From: Bacteroidaceae bacterium
GTDB taxonomy: Bacteria > Bacteroidota > Bacteroidia > Bacteroidales > Bacteroidaceae
Direction: 5' to 3'
DNA length: 64,000 bases
Assembly: GCA_017447625.1 (NCBI GenBank)
Contig: JAFSNB010000044.1
Span: forward strand, 178,219-242,218
Position numbers and translations under genes: made by a program. Of this stretch, positions 44,001 to 52,741 are shown piece by piece; the stretch's first letter is position 1; each line of letters starts with the position of its first letter. Below the pieces are notes generated by a model that saw only the letters and a list, made by a program, of their open reading frames with translations, was not told the DNA's origin and did not search any database.

Positions 44001-44766
44001 CAGCGGCATAATCCACTCCATACTTTACAGCTTCGTTCAGCTTCGTGTAGAGATTTAGCTGAGCTGTGTAGTACTCAAATGCGGCATTGTAGATTTCCAT
44101 CTTACCGAGATAATCGTCCAGCTGTTGCTGCACGTCCAGGTCGATGCTCTCGACGGGCAGGAATATCCACTCGATGTTGGGGTCTTCAATAGTGCAGGTG
44201 AACTTCACATACAAGCCAGCACCGGTGCTGCCTGCATATTCGGTAGCTGCATTCTCAAATTTCCCCTGGTCAATAGATGACTGGATATAGTAGTAACCGG
44301 TATTATCGTTCTTCGTGATTGTGAACCAGTCACCACCCTGATTGTTCATGTCCACATAGCCGTCAGAGCCTGAACGGAACAGATGGTTACGGCCTGCGGG
44401 AGGATTGTAACCGTTTTCACGGCCGTGGTCTCCGTAGAATGTGTCAGCGGCATCGTTGGTGCGCTGGAATACAAAGGTGCGGTTGTCCTCTGTTTGCTGC
44501 AAGACGGTTGTGATTTGCATACTCGGCGTGGCATTCGATGTAAGGCTGATCTGGGTTGCCCAGACATTAGCGCCAGTAAGGAACTGACCTTCGCCGACAT
44601 TCATGATGTAGTAGTTTCCTCCATCCACGGGATCAGCTGCCTTCTGCATTAATGCTTCAGCGGGGCTGAGTGGCTTGTCGGGAGCTACCGGCGCGGTCCA
44701 ACTTTGCGCAAATGCTCCTACTGTAAGAGCGAGAGCAGCTGCGACTGAAAGTAAACGTTGTTTCAT
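41077..44766 (-). CDS. Giant secreted/surface protein 2, T9SS-like C-terminal tail
   Basis: 1229 residues, signal peptide ('LSVAAALALTVGAFAQS'). Same order of modules as the downstream paralogue: an N-terminal 'GGNYYIMNVGEGQFLTGAN' domain, 'LSQSLIGLPAGRYRLECDA...ANWVAADNFKLFAIG', 'YRELQLPAGKYTVTAKGFYRES', 'IYQDLPKLREGFYTLQVDGCYRAAG', with helical spacers, and the identical last residues 'KAQKGIYIIGGRKVVVK'. Tandem duplication is clear. Lies in front of its paralogue with separate terminators, so expression may be independent. Confidence 0.85.
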   Translation of the reverse strand: MKQRLLSVAAALALTVGAFAQSWTAPVAPDKPLSPAEALMQKAADPVDGGNYYIMNVGEGQFLTGANVWATQISLTSNATPSMQITTVLQQTEDNRTFVFQRTNDAADTFYGDHGRENGYNPPAGRNHLFRSGSDGYVDMNNQGGDWFTITKNDNTGYYYIQSSIDQGKFENAATEYAGSTGAGLYVKFTCTIEDPNIEWIFLPVESIDLDVQQQLDDYLGKMEIYNAAFEYYTAQLNLYTKLNEAVKYGVDYAAASAVYTKADPTLEELNAAYAAIAPAVNRAIVLASISESSEENPIEITDFVLVNPDFTQGNVDGWTVAKMGENLGYQNNQVYTTEETGVSLNQFIEAWYPTSKGALGDGGLSQSLIGLPAGRYRLECDAIASWQESNETEVTGVYLYYDNGSYIIHSEQSLYTLNGKPQHFEFEFDYDGADAMTIGLMTKNTNANWVAADNFKLFAIGEVQTPATYTALSALLNDASEIFSNVEYAQATLKNACEQAIATATDLVQSTPDKDKTEQYQNAYTTLSQATEDLRASIAAYKNFAALIEKMEADDLAYADKAGYEEYVSTIEDLLDPYTSALENGTYTTEQIDQAIADFQPLLKATVKKAFDDAVAAGKVLAEPLDITVLFDEMEIPYTTSQAAYAGEIWKEINNDGNFKTNYGTAEVWNSHSFNVYRELQLPAGKYTVTAKGFYRESANDSNYPSYINQEISGFTYLYAGNGQKQLTNVAEIAVEEAPENWTSPAEIEVEEGVSVFIPNNQFTAHEVFTDKDFAEKCLTSVSTVLSADGALRFGIKGDGLQDNQWSVWADFHIYFNVAQASDLDPDIESLIAQVEPMLDEIEIEGLNGPGGVAMGKTKLSDALAQGKAALNSDNADVKNAAITALNEALAYAEKSIELGVKITNTFSDYQEKENQLDPSFVSNYEGFATLMNDIETAMYDEAFESNEQIEGWLEALPSEWLNYILGWTALDAATIDNPVDLTTIIENADFSATDHTQGWTIETEATSGNRGTYENEFLEFWNVNAGWKIYQDLPKLREGFYTLQVDGCYRAAGTTAATDSLKNDNVKQNVIFFAGTMSTPLMAWTDAKGAIFSKLADAQNEYPDLTGNQFNYVVENDTTFFTAPNNRAQMLSFTNIGRYANSLNFGYTSGSFRFGLLQNVVYDNDWTPFGHFRLYYLGTEAPDAVKSIDAADASILAGKEIYNLAGQKVGKAQKGIYIIGGRKVVVK

Positions 44767-44849
44767 AATAAAAATAATTAGGGTTAGTATTAGTTATTAT
44801 TCTTTTGTTGTTGAGATTCAATTGTGAATTAGCTCAAATGTTATTCCAA

Positions 44850-45041
44850 CTAAACATAGAAGTCCCCAAAAGGACAAAAAATAGATAAGTCCCATATTAT
44901 AATTTCTTTTATGACACCTGCAAAAACCAACTTAGATGTATCTAGTAAGAATTTGCCTGCCTCATACTTAACTAATCCGTTTGGATTCTCGGCCTTTTGT
45001 TTTGCCTCAGTTTTTACTTGTGGTATTGCGTTTCGTTTCAT
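44850..45041 (-). pseudogene. DUF6722-like small membrane protein, probably frameshifted
   Basis: 63 codons: 'LVKYEAGKFLLDTSKLVFAGVI' matches the start of DUF6722-type proteins, but the expected second membrane helix is replaced by a charged, Trp-containing tail. In the next frame from about 44905 the DNA reads 'YGTYLFFVLLGTSMFSW', a good hydrophobic helix. A single-base change around 44905-44915 would restore it. A good promoter (TTG and TACCTTTG, minus, 45063-45092) precedes it, so the gene is either recently broken or read with a frameshift. Confidence 0.55.
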
Positions 45042-45062
45042 TATTTCTGTCTATAGACAGTG

Positions 45063-45092
45063 CAAAGGTAGTATATTCATAAATGTGGACAA
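45063..45092 (-). promoter_or_regulatory. Promoter of the DUF6722-like gene
   Basis: Minus strand TTG (45090-45092), 19-base spacer, TACCTTTG (45063-45070). Confidence 0.75.
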
Positions 45093-45176
45093 GCCAAAAA
45101 GGGGGGATTAACAGTCTTTTTAAGGTTTCTTAACTTGAAAATACCCTTGCGCGCGCATATTATTAATAATAATGTG

Positions 45177-45184
45177 TAACTTTG
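45177..45184 (+). promoter_or_regulatory. -7 box of the GH128-like gene
   Basis: TAACTTTG, 57 bp before the start codon. Confidence 0.65.
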
Positions 45185-45240
45185 CACCCGAAAAACCGAA
45201 GCCAATTCATAATTCACAATTAACCTAATACGTTCCTAAT

Positions 45241-48200
45241 ATGAAGCGCATCTTATTATTCGTAACCTGCTGCATAATGGCAGTGGCCTCTTTTGCCAAG
45301 GACCTGACCGACGGTCAGGAATATTTTATAGTGCTGGACATCTATGACAAGGTGCTCGGATCCAGCGAGGACGGCTCCTCACCTGCGCTCTCCGCTATAG
45401 CCGCCAGGGCGGACACAGCCGGCTATATCTTCGTGGCAGAGGCTTCGGGAACGAGTGGATATTTCTTCTTGCGCCAGAAGAGTACCGGTCGCTACCTGGC
45501 TGCTTCGACAAGCAATAGTTATAGCGTTTTGTTCCAAGCTTCAAAGGGCTCTGGCGATGCGTACCTATGGAAAGCTCAGGAGGGCGTGAAATCCTATCTG
45601 CAAAGCAAGCGTAACACCAACCGTCGCGTTGGTGTGGATGGCGGCAACAAAGGCGCTGCATACGTCAGCGTTTATTATGACAAGAATCGCGGTTCGCACA
45701 GCGAGTTCCGCATTATCCCCGTTACCGGTTCCTACACAGACAGCCATCGCAGCTATGTCTCAGATGATTATGTGAACAGCATCGGTCGCAAGGAAGTGGA
45801 TTACTATCAGATTGCAGGCGGTGTGCGCATAGAGCGCAACGACACCGTGGATATCCACATCTCTGCATCCGATAACCCGATTGTCGGTTCCGGCAACAAG
45901 GTGGTTCTCGGCTCCACCGACACTTGGCTCATCTTCGACAATGTCGCACCTTCTGAGGTGAAGTCGCGCTATCTGTCCAGTGTGATGATAGGCAAGACGG
46001 CAGCAAATATAGAGACCAACTGCCGCGTGGCAATCTATCTGAACGGCGCTGCCGTGATTCCAATCAAGGTAGCTGTGCGCCCGATGGAGATTTATACGGA
46101 GCGTGATCTCGGCGGACAGAAATATACTGTCACCGACGGCGACCACCGCAGTCTTCCCGCCAAGCAGACGAATGTAGCCCGCAGTTTCATCCTGCGACGC
46201 GGAAATATGGCCACCGTTTATACGAATACTCAGTATGGAGGCTACAGCCGCGTGTATGTCGCCGACCATGCAGACCTTGTTGTGAACCAGTTGCCTACAG
46301 CTCTCGACCAGCGCATTTCTTCCATCTGCGTTCGCCCCTGGGAGTACGTGTCCAAGAAAGGATGGGCAGATACGGGCGGAGCTACGAGAGGCCCGAAGCT
46401 GAGAGCCACGTGGTTCTGGTCGTGGAGTGCCGGCTACAGTTCCACTTCCGACATGGAATATGTGCCTTGCCGCCAGCATAAGTCCTGGCCCTCGAAGAGC
46501 GAAGTGAATAACAAGACCTCATCGGCCGCTTTCTCCATAAACGAACCGGAACACTCCGAGCAGCATACCTCGGACAAATGTGCTTGCGGCGGTACCGTAG
46601 ATTCCTGGTACTGCACCACCATTACGCCTGACTTCCTCGGCGGCGGCGGACGCATCGGCTCGCCTCAGCCCACAGACTTCAGTTGGATGTACGACTATTT
46701 CGGACATGCAGACGATATGGCCTACCGCTGCGACTTTGCCGTTACCCACGCCTATTGGCAGGTGAGCGGTCGCAGCGCTGCTGACTATGCATCCTGGTTT
46801 GCCAGCGAATGTAAGAAGATATGGGACAACACTGGCCGTCCGCTCTGGATCACGGAGATGGAAATAAGCGCTTCGTGGCACAGCGAACAGAGTTCATTCA
46901 GCGAGGAGAAATTCCGCTCCTACCTGCAGGCCCTGCTGGAAAAACTGGACGAGTGCGACTATGTAGAGCGCTACGCCATATACAACACCGATGTGAACTG
47001 GAAGAGCCACATGTTCTACGATGATGGCGGCTTTACTCCTTCGGGGCAGGTCTATCGCGACCATCGCGCCACCTTCGCATATAACGCCTCCAAGCAGAAA
47101 ACACCCCTGTGGTGGGCTCCTACGGCTAAAGCTCCTTCGCTCTCTGTTGAGAAGAATTCCAAGGGTAAGCTGGACTTCACCATCACCAACCCCAATACAG
47201 ACCTGACTGCTACTTGCGTCATTGAGCGCATGGGCGAGGAAGGTGTGTGGGAAACCATAGCTGAAGTGACGGACCGTTCCAAATTTGACTCGCAGACTAT
47301 ATTAATTAATAATGTGTCAGCCGAGGGCTTCGATTTGGACAACGACCGCTTCCGTGTCGTCGTTACCACCAGCACAGGTAAGACCCTTTCATCTTCGTCA
47401 GTTGACAACAACCTTATTACCAACGGCGGCATAGAAGCCACCAGCAAGACAAACATACAGGGTTGGACATGTACGAAGGACGCCCAGAACGGCTACACTA
47501 AGGCTGCCACCGGCGACACCTATTTCGAGGCTTGGGATGCCAACGCCGCTGCAATGAACTTCAACTACTATCAGGATCTCAATGATTTGGAGAACGGCAC
47601 TTACCGCCTGACAGCCAATATCTTCAACACCACGAACGGCGTGGAGGGTATAGTCCTGAACGATGCCGTGGGCCTCTATGCCAAGACCACCGACCAGTTG
47701 CATTTCGCTCCTGTAGAGGAGAGTGACACCCTCGATGTTGACCGCGTGACCACCATAGACGATATCCTTGTCACCGACGGCAAGCTGCGTGTGGGTGTCC
47801 GCAATCTCGGCACAATGAACGGCCGGTGGGCAGGAGCAGACAACTTCCGTTTGTTCCGCATCGGCGATTTGCCCGCAGACCTTACCAGAGCAGCTACCTG
47901 CAAGGATTACGCTCTGATTGCCCTTATGCCTCCTCTCGGCGAGGAAGGTGACGGGTCTGCAGACACTCTGTCTATGCCTCGCGATGCCTCGCGCTTCATC
48001 GTGAATCCCGATGCAACCCGCAAGACAAACTACGGTTGGACTGCCTCGAATGTAGATTTCAAGACCGACAATGAGTCTTACGACGCCGTAGCAACCAACA
48101 GCTATTGGAATATATGGAAGTCCGGGGCTTACGAGTCAACTCTCACCCAGACTGTCGAAGGGCTGCCCGAAGGTGAATATGTGTTCAGCGCCATCGTACG

Positions 48201-48621
48201 CGGTTCGGCAGACGTTGCTCCAATTACATTAAGCATATCCACGTCGGGTGGTGATGTTCAGACTAGGGCAGCTGATGCGTCCAATTCTTCAACGGTGACT
48301 TTCAACGGAACGGGTGCAAATCAGTATCCAGGTTCTCCTTACCTGCAGGGCTGGCAGCGCATAGAGACTGCTCCTCTGCATGTGGCACACGGCACTCCTG
48401 TTGAACTGTCGCTCCGTGTTGATGCCATAGCCTCCGCCTGGTGGAGCGCAGACCACTTCGCCCTCACGCTTGTCTCTTCAGATGTGGCAACGTCAGTTAA
48501 AGCTCCGTCAGCCGTCGTGAAGAGCTCAACGCCGAGTATATACAACCTGAACGGACAGCGTCTCTCCGCTCCGCGCAAGGGTATAAACATTATTGACGGA
48601 CGCAAGAAGGTAGTAAGATGA
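45241..48621 (+). CDS. Secreted multidomain glycosidase, GH128-like (beta-1,3-glucanase type)
   Basis: 1126 residues, signal peptide ('ILLFVTCCIMAVASFA'). Residues about 20-160 form a RICIN-like/beta-trefoil domain; about 280-375 two crystallin-like Greek-key motifs ('EIYTERDLGGQKYTV', 'ATVYTNTQYGGYSRVYV'). The catalytic core about 380-620 has 'WFWSWSAGY', 'SINEPEHSEQ' with probable acid/base Glu435 and 'PLWITEMEIS' with probable nucleophile Glu539, the GH128 (glycosyl hydrolase catalytic core) layout. Two beta-sandwich modules follow, then 'SIYNLNGQRL...KGINIIDGRKKVVR', the same type of sorting tail as the giant proteins. Substrate not provable from sequence. Confidence 0.82.
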   Translation: MKRILLFVTCCIMAVASFAKDLTDGQEYFIVLDIYDKVLGSSEDGSSPALSAIAARADTAGYIFVAEASGTSGYFFLRQKSTGRYLAASTSNSYSVLFQASKGSGDAYLWKAQEGVKSYLQSKRNTNRRVGVDGGNKGAAYVSVYYDKNRGSHSEFRIIPVTGSYTDSHRSYVSDDYVNSIGRKEVDYYQIAGGVRIERNDTVDIHISASDNPIVGSGNKVVLGSTDTWLIFDNVAPSEVKSRYLSSVMIGKTAANIETNCRVAIYLNGAAVIPIKVAVRPMEIYTERDLGGQKYTVTDGDHRSLPAKQTNVARSFILRRGNMATVYTNTQYGGYSRVYVADHADLVVNQLPTALDQRISSICVRPWEYVSKKGWADTGGATRGPKLRATWFWSWSAGYSSTSDMEYVPCRQHKSWPSKSEVNNKTSSAAFSINEPEHSEQHTSDKCACGGTVDSWYCTTITPDFLGGGGRIGSPQPTDFSWMYDYFGHADDMAYRCDFAVTHAYWQVSGRSAADYASWFASECKKIWDNTGRPLWITEMEISASWHSEQSSFSEEKFRSYLQALLEKLDECDYVERYAIYNTDVNWKSHMFYDDGGFTPSGQVYRDHRATFAYNASKQKTPLWWAPTAKAPSLSVEKNSKGKLDFTITNPNTDLTATCVIERMGEEGVWETIAEVTDRSKFDSQTILINNVSAEGFDLDNDRFRVVVTTSTGKTLSSSSVDNNLITNGGIEATSKTNIQGWTCTKDAQNGYTKAATGDTYFEAWDANAAAMNFNYYQDLNDLENGTYRLTANIFNTTNGVEGIVLNDAVGLYAKTTDQLHFAPVEESDTLDVDRVTTIDDILVTDGKLRVGVRNLGTMNGRWAGADNFRLFRIGDLPADLTRAATCKDYALIALMPPLGEEGDGSADTLSMPRDASRFIVNPDATRKTNYGWTASNVDFKTDNESYDAVATNSYWNIWKSGAYESTLTQTVEGLPEGEYVFSAIVRGSADVAPITLSISTSGGDVQTRAADASNSSTVTFNGTGANQYPGSPYLQGWQRIETAPLHVAHGTPVELSLRVDAIASAWWSADHFALTLVSSDVATSVKAPSAVVKSSTPSIYNLNGQRLSAPRKGINIIDGRKKVVR

Positions 48622-49772
48622 AGATCCTTCTCGTCGGAGAATTCAGCAACGTCCACTGGACATTGGCCGAGGGCTTACGCGCTCTCGGCCATAATGTTAC
48701 GGTGGTGTCCGACGGCGACGGATGGAAGAACTATCCGCGAGACATCGACCTGCGCCGAGGCCCTCTCAACTCTAAACTCTCCACTATCCACTACCTCTGG
48801 GACATAGCTCACGTGTGGCCTAAACTGCGAGGCTATGACGTGGTACAGATAATAAACCCCGTCTTTATCAGCCTGAAAGCTGAACGCATCTGGCCATTCT
48901 ACCGTTTCCTGCGCAAACACAACGGAAAGGTGTTCCTTGGCGCATTCGGCATAGACCATTTCTGGGTGAAGGTGGGGATGGATTGCAAGACGTTCCGCTA
49001 TTCAGATTTCAATATAGGTCCGAAACTGCGAAATACTCCCGAACAGCTGATTTGGACAAAAGACTGGCTCACTGGCGCCAAAGGTGAACTGAATCTCCGC
49101 ATAGCCGATGATTGCGACGGCATCGTTACCGGCCTATACGAATACGACTGCTGCTATCGTCCGTTCTATCCAGAGAAGACGCGCTTTATTCCCTTCCCGA
49201 TAACAATTCCTGCCTTAATACAAGGAAGCGGACTCCGCGAAGGAGACAAAGATTTATCTTTTCCAAATGAATGGAAAGAGGGAGAACCAGTCAGATTCTT
49301 CATCGGCATACAGAAGACGCGCTCGGTTTACAAGGGAACGGACATAATGTATAGCGCATTACAGCGATTGAAAGCAGATTACCCTGAGAGAATGGAGATT
49401 CAGAAGGCCGAGAGCGTTCCCTTCGACGAATATCAGAAGATGCTTAGCACGAGCCACGTACTGCTCGACCAGCTATACAGCTACACCCCTGCCATGAACG
49501 CCCTTCTGGGTATGTCCAAGGGACTGATATGCGTGGGTGGCGGCGAAGAGGAACAATATGAAATTCTTGGCGAACACGAATTACGTCCGATAGTGAATGT
49601 TCAGCCTTCGGAGGAGGATGTCTATCGTCAGATTTACAACCGTTTACTCTCTGGAAAGGAGGATGTGCGACAGCTTCAACTTGACAGCATCGAATATGTC
49701 CGCCGCCATCACGACCAAATCAAGGTTGCGAAAGAATACCTGGAGTTTTGGGGAATTGACAATCTTATGTAA
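48618..49772 (+). CDS. Glycosyltransferase (GT-B, family 4-like)
   Basis: 384 residues. N-terminal Rossmann 'ILLVGEFSNVHWTLAEGLRALGHNVTVVSDGDGW'; C-terminal half 'VRFFIGIQKTRSVYKGTDIM', 'LSTSHVLLDQLYSYTPAMNALLGMSKG' and 'EEEQYEILGEHELRPIV' (parts) follow the GT4 pattern with an E-x7-E-like region. ATGA overlap with the glycosidase gene makes an unusual pair of a secreted hydrolase and a cytoplasmic transferase. Possibly belongs with the convergent surface-glycan operon. Confidence 0.8.
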   Translation: MKILLVGEFSNVHWTLAEGLRALGHNVTVVSDGDGWKNYPRDIDLRRGPLNSKLSTIHYLWDIAHVWPKLRGYDVVQIINPVFISLKAERIWPFYRFLRKHNGKVFLGAFGIDHFWVKVGMDCKTFRYSDFNIGPKLRNTPEQLIWTKDWLTGAKGELNLRIADDCDGIVTGLYEYDCCYRPFYPEKTRFIPFPITIPALIQGSGLREGDKDLSFPNEWKEGEPVRFFIGIQKTRSVYKGTDIMYSALQRLKADYPERMEIQKAESVPFDEYQKMLSTSHVLLDQLYSYTPAMNALLGMSKGLICVGGGEEEQYEILGEHELRPIVNVQPSEEDVYRQIYNRLLSGKEDVRQLQLDSIEYVRRHHDQIKVAKEYLEFWGIDNLM

Positions 49773-49784
49773 TTGACAATTTTA

Positions 49785-49905
49785 CGATTTACTATTTACG
49801 ATTTATAGCTGCGCGCAGCCCAATTATGCATTATGCATTTTAATTATGAATTAACGAAGCGCAGCCCAATTATGCATTCTTAATTATGCATTATGCATTA
49901 AATAG
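49785..49905. repeat. AT-rich dispersed repeat, third copy
   Basis: 'gctgcgcgcagcccaattatg' and 'aattatgcattatgcatt' appear twice. Lies between convergent genes; the end of the fucosyltransferase-like gene is inside it. Confidence 0.65.
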
Positions 49906-50751
49906 AATGTCTGCAGTCCCTTCCTCGTGACAAGCTACTACAGTATCGGAGAAACTGCTCCAATATGAACCGTGGAAACGCGGGCTGGCAATAAGGGTAA
50001 AGAGCTCTGCTACAGCATCCTGCATACCGGAAAGAGTGGAACGGGTGGGGGAGGATTCGCTGCAGAAACATGAGGGGAAACGGCTGCTGAGCGAGGTGAA
50101 AACCGTTGGGTCGTCCGTTGCAATATAAAATGAGGTTTTGGGATCACGCTCCAAATCTGCACTCATCGCGCGTTCAAATGCCGACAGGGGGCTGTGCTTG
50201 GCCGATTGCTCGTTGTCCGTTCGCCGGATATGCAGGCCAACGGTATGCGGATCAATCTTTTCCAATCTCTTTGCAAGAAGACTTCTAACGGCTTCCGACG
50301 GGACAAACAGCTGTTGAAACTTCCTCTCATCCGAGGGGTAGAATCCTAATCCCGTTTGGATAAGGACGTTACCACAAAGCAAACGGCGAATGGCTTCGGA
50401 CAGATTATCTGTTGATGTGCTGTTGATTATCTCAGCGAGTCTGGCTTCGTTGAGAATAGTGTCAAAGGCATTTATCTGCAATAGTGATGGCAAATAAAGA
50501 TTACGAAGGCGGGGAACACCGTAAAAGTACCAGGCCGTGGAATCTGTAATCGTCACCTGGGTTTCGGGAATATCGGGGAGAGGATTGAACAAGTCCGAGA
50601 ACCGTGCGTTCAAGCCGGCATCACGCAGCCAGATGATTTTGAGCGGTACCTGGATGTCGCGTGCCAGCGATATGGCTGACATGATGGCGCGGAGTCTGTT
50701 GCATAAGCCCCCTAACGGAACGAGAAGAATATATTTTACTGAATGTGTCAT
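49891..50751 (-). CDS. Fucosyltransferase-like protein (GT11/GT23-like)
   Basis: 286 residues. 'LLVPLGGLCNRLRAIMSAISLA' is the N-terminal donor-side motif (GGLGNQ/GGLCNRLR), and 'VGLHIRRTDNEQS' is the HxRRTD motif shared by alpha-1,2 and alpha-1,6 fucosyltransferases and POFUT folds. 'SFYIATDDPTVF' matches the next conserved block. GDP-fucose as donor is the likely but unproven choice. Last gene of the minus-strand glycan operon, after the inverted-repeat element. Confidence 0.78.
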   Translation of the reverse strand: MTHSVKYILLVPLGGLCNRLRAIMSAISLARDIQVPLKIIWLRDAGLNARFSDLFNPLPDIPETQVTITDSTAWYFYGVPRLRNLYLPSLLQINAFDTILNEARLAEIINSTSTDNLSEAIRRLLCGNVLIQTGLGFYPSDERKFQQLFVPSEAVRSLLAKRLEKIDPHTVGLHIRRTDNEQSAKHSPLSAFERAMSADLERDPKTSFYIATDDPTVFTSLSSRFPSCFCSESSPTRSTLSGMQDAVAELFTLIASPRFHGSYWSSFSDTVVACHEEGTADILFNA

Positions 50752-50757
50752 AGAGAA

Positions 50758-50944
50758 GACCCACCCCCAGCCCCTCCCGTAATGGAGGGGAGACCTGCGG
50801 GGTGCAAGATTTATGTTTAGAGTTTAGAGACTGTTTTATAGGTTATTTAATTTAACGATTAACTATTTGCGATATATTTTCTATTGTATTACTTCCCCCA
50901 TGCTCATTTTGCTCCCTCCCTACAGGGAGGGCGGGGGGAGAGTC
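50758..50944. repeat. GC-rich inverted-repeat element in the glycan operon
   Basis: Left arm GACCCACCCCCAGCCCCTCC, right arm CTCCCTCCCTACAGGGAGGG...GAGAGTC, spacer of about 115 AT-rich bases. It fills the gap between the GT2 stop and the next start without entering either frame. Confidence 0.88.
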
Positions 50945-50948
50945 CTCA

Positions 50949-51890
50949 TTAATGAATTATCTTCCATGCTCCGCGTCCTCCAGCGGCTGTGTAGCAATAT
51001 AACAACCTTCCCGTTATCTTTGCCAGCATATTCGGATTCGGCAAAATCTCTGCCGCCAGTTGACGGTAGGCTTCGTCACCCTCTGGGTTCTTCTCTCTGC
51101 GCAATTTGCCTGCCGTAATCATTGAACGGTAGTACAAAGCCAGGAGACAGCGCGATTGTTCATTGTCCGTTATGTTGTCAGCATTTCGGATTTTATCAAT
51201 CACGCATCGCGTGGCATAGAGAGTACCTTTCAGCGTTTGGCTGAGGCCGCTTCCAGTGATGCTGTCACCATGAATGGCAACGCGATGGTAAGGGTGGGTA
51301 GTCATCCAAAGGATTCTGGGTCGGGCCAATAAAGCGCGGATGCCCAGTTCCCAGTCCTGCCACACCGTGAGGTCCTCTCGCCAACCTCCAATCTTACGCA
51401 GCCACTCAGTGCGGAAAACCATAGAGTGAGTGCTTAGCATACTGCTCCCTATTTGTTCCACTAAACCGCCATTCTCCACATATGCGCGGAGTTTCAGCTT
51501 ACCGTTAATCTCCATCTGAACAGGGGCAAAGAGCATGTCTGCATCCTCTTTCTCAAATGCCCTCATAACGTCTCCGATGAAATCAGGTGAACAGAAATCG
51601 TCGCTGTCAAAGAAATAGATATATGGTGTCTGGCAGGAGGCAAGACCGCAGTTCCGGGCACACGGAGCACCAGCCTTGGTCTCCTCAAGAACTTCGATAA
51701 CAAGCCCGTCTGCAGATGCGTTCCGCTCGGCCCATCGCTGACAAACCTCCAGTGAATTGTCCGTAGAGCCGTTATCTACAATTTTCAGCACGAAAGGCCG
51801 GTATGTTGAGGCGGCAATACTGTCCAGCGTACGCTCTATGAGATGTGAACGGTTATATACGGGAACGACAACGGTCAGCAACGGATTCAT
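50949..51890 (-). CDS. Glycosyltransferase family 2
   Basis: 313 residues. 'LLTVVVPVYNRSHLIERTLDSI' and 'KIVDNGSTDNSLEVCQ' are the GT-A donor-binding start, 'YIYFFDSDDFCSPDFI' carries the DxD metal site, and 'LRKIGGWREDLTVWQDWELGIR' the ED-like catalytic region. Transfers a sugar from a nucleotide donor onto a growing surface glycan. ATGA overlap with the gene before it. Confidence 0.9.
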   Translation of the reverse strand: MNPLLTVVVPVYNRSHLIERTLDSIAASTYRPFVLKIVDNGSTDNSLEVCQRWAERNASADGLVIEVLEETKAGAPCARNCGLASCQTPYIYFFDSDDFCSPDFIGDVMRAFEKEDADMLFAPVQMEINGKLKLRAYVENGGLVEQIGSSMLSTHSMVFRTEWLRKIGGWREDLTVWQDWELGIRALLARPRILWMTTHPYHRVAIHGDSITGSGLSQTLKGTLYATRCVIDKIRNADNITDNEQSRCLLALYYRSMITAGKLRREKNPEGDEAYRQLAAEILPNPNMLAKITGRLLYCYTAAGGRGAWKIIH

Positions 51891-52741
51891 GAGCGAATGT
51901 ATTTAACTCCGCTCCAGATGTTGCGGAAGATTGGAAACGGTGAGCGGCAACTCCTTACCGCAAGTGAGAGAGCTTCGCGCCAACTGCGGAAAAACGCCCA
52001 GATGAGCGAATGAGAGTATGCATAGACCGCCCCTTTAGAGCGCAGCATTTTGTCGTCCAACGCTCGGTTGCCTGTGGTGGCAGGCTCGGTGTAACAGATG
52101 TCCTCAGGCAGGATTCTGACCACTAGCCCTTTTCTTGTGATGTCGGTGAGCAGCACTTCCTCCTCGCCTGCGCAGAGCTGTTCGGAGCCAAGTCCGAAAC
52201 GCTCGTTGAAACGGAGTCCGGCCTGCCACACGCGTGTGCGGAAAGTCATCTCCAACGAACTGGGATAATAGCTGCGCGGATGTTTGCCGTAGGTTACTGC
52301 CTTTGGCGGATAGGTCTTGAAATAACTGCCATCCTTGGAACTGCGCATCCTGAACAGAGCTCCGTCCAAACGCGGGTTCTTGCTGTAAGCCTCACGAATC
52401 CGGCTGAAAGCCTTTGGCATAAGCTGTTCGTCATCATCCGCTATTATAAAAACTGCATCTTCGAGTGGGTCGTCAAGCAAATCGATGGCTGTCTTGATTG
52501 CATTATTGCGGTTGCGGCAAAGACCACGTCCCTCGATAACCGAAACTGTGACATCCGGGCGAAGAAGAAGAGCCTTCTCCGTGCTTAGCGCAGCCAACTC
52601 CCCTCCATCACGGGAGGGACTGGGTGTGGGTCTTCTTTGCCAACTCACCACATACCTCACTCCCTCTTGCTCGGGAAGCAAGATTGAAGGCACGCGATGT
52701 ATGCCTTCGTCTATGGTCGCTATCAGCACATAGATGTTCAT
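51887..52741 (-). CDS. GT-A glycosyltransferase-like protein with repeat-encoded insert
   Basis: 284 residues. '[17 protein letters not shown]', '[17 protein letters not shown]' (DDD metal site) and '[23 protein letters not shown]...[10 protein letters not shown]' resemble small GT2 enzymes. Residues about 35-48 ('[14 protein letters not shown]') are encoded by a single-arm GC-rich palindrome (52597-52632) and lie between the first strand region and the donor loop, where relatives should have no such stretch. Activity may be kept if the loop is tolerated. ATGA overlaps on both sides. Confidence 0.8.
   Translation of the reverse strand: MNIYVLIATIDEGIHRVPSILLPEQEGVRYVVSWQRRPTPSPSRDGGELAALSTEKALLLRPDVTVSVIEGRGLCRNRNNAIKTAIDLLDDPLEDAVFIIADDDEQLMPKAFSRIREAYSKNPRLDGALFRMRSSKDGSYFKTYPPKAVTYGKHPRSYYPSSLEMTFRTRVWQAGLRFNERFGLGSEQLCAGEEEVLLTDITRKGLVVRILPEDICYTEPATTGNRALDDKMLRSKGAVYAYSHSLIWAFFRSWREALSLAVRSCRSPFPIFRNIWSGVKYIRS
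52597..52632. repeat. Single-arm GC-rich palindrome inside a glycosyltransferase gene
   Basis: ACTCCCCTCCATCACGGGAG...TGGGTGTGGGTC: in frame, no stop. Confidence 0.82.
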
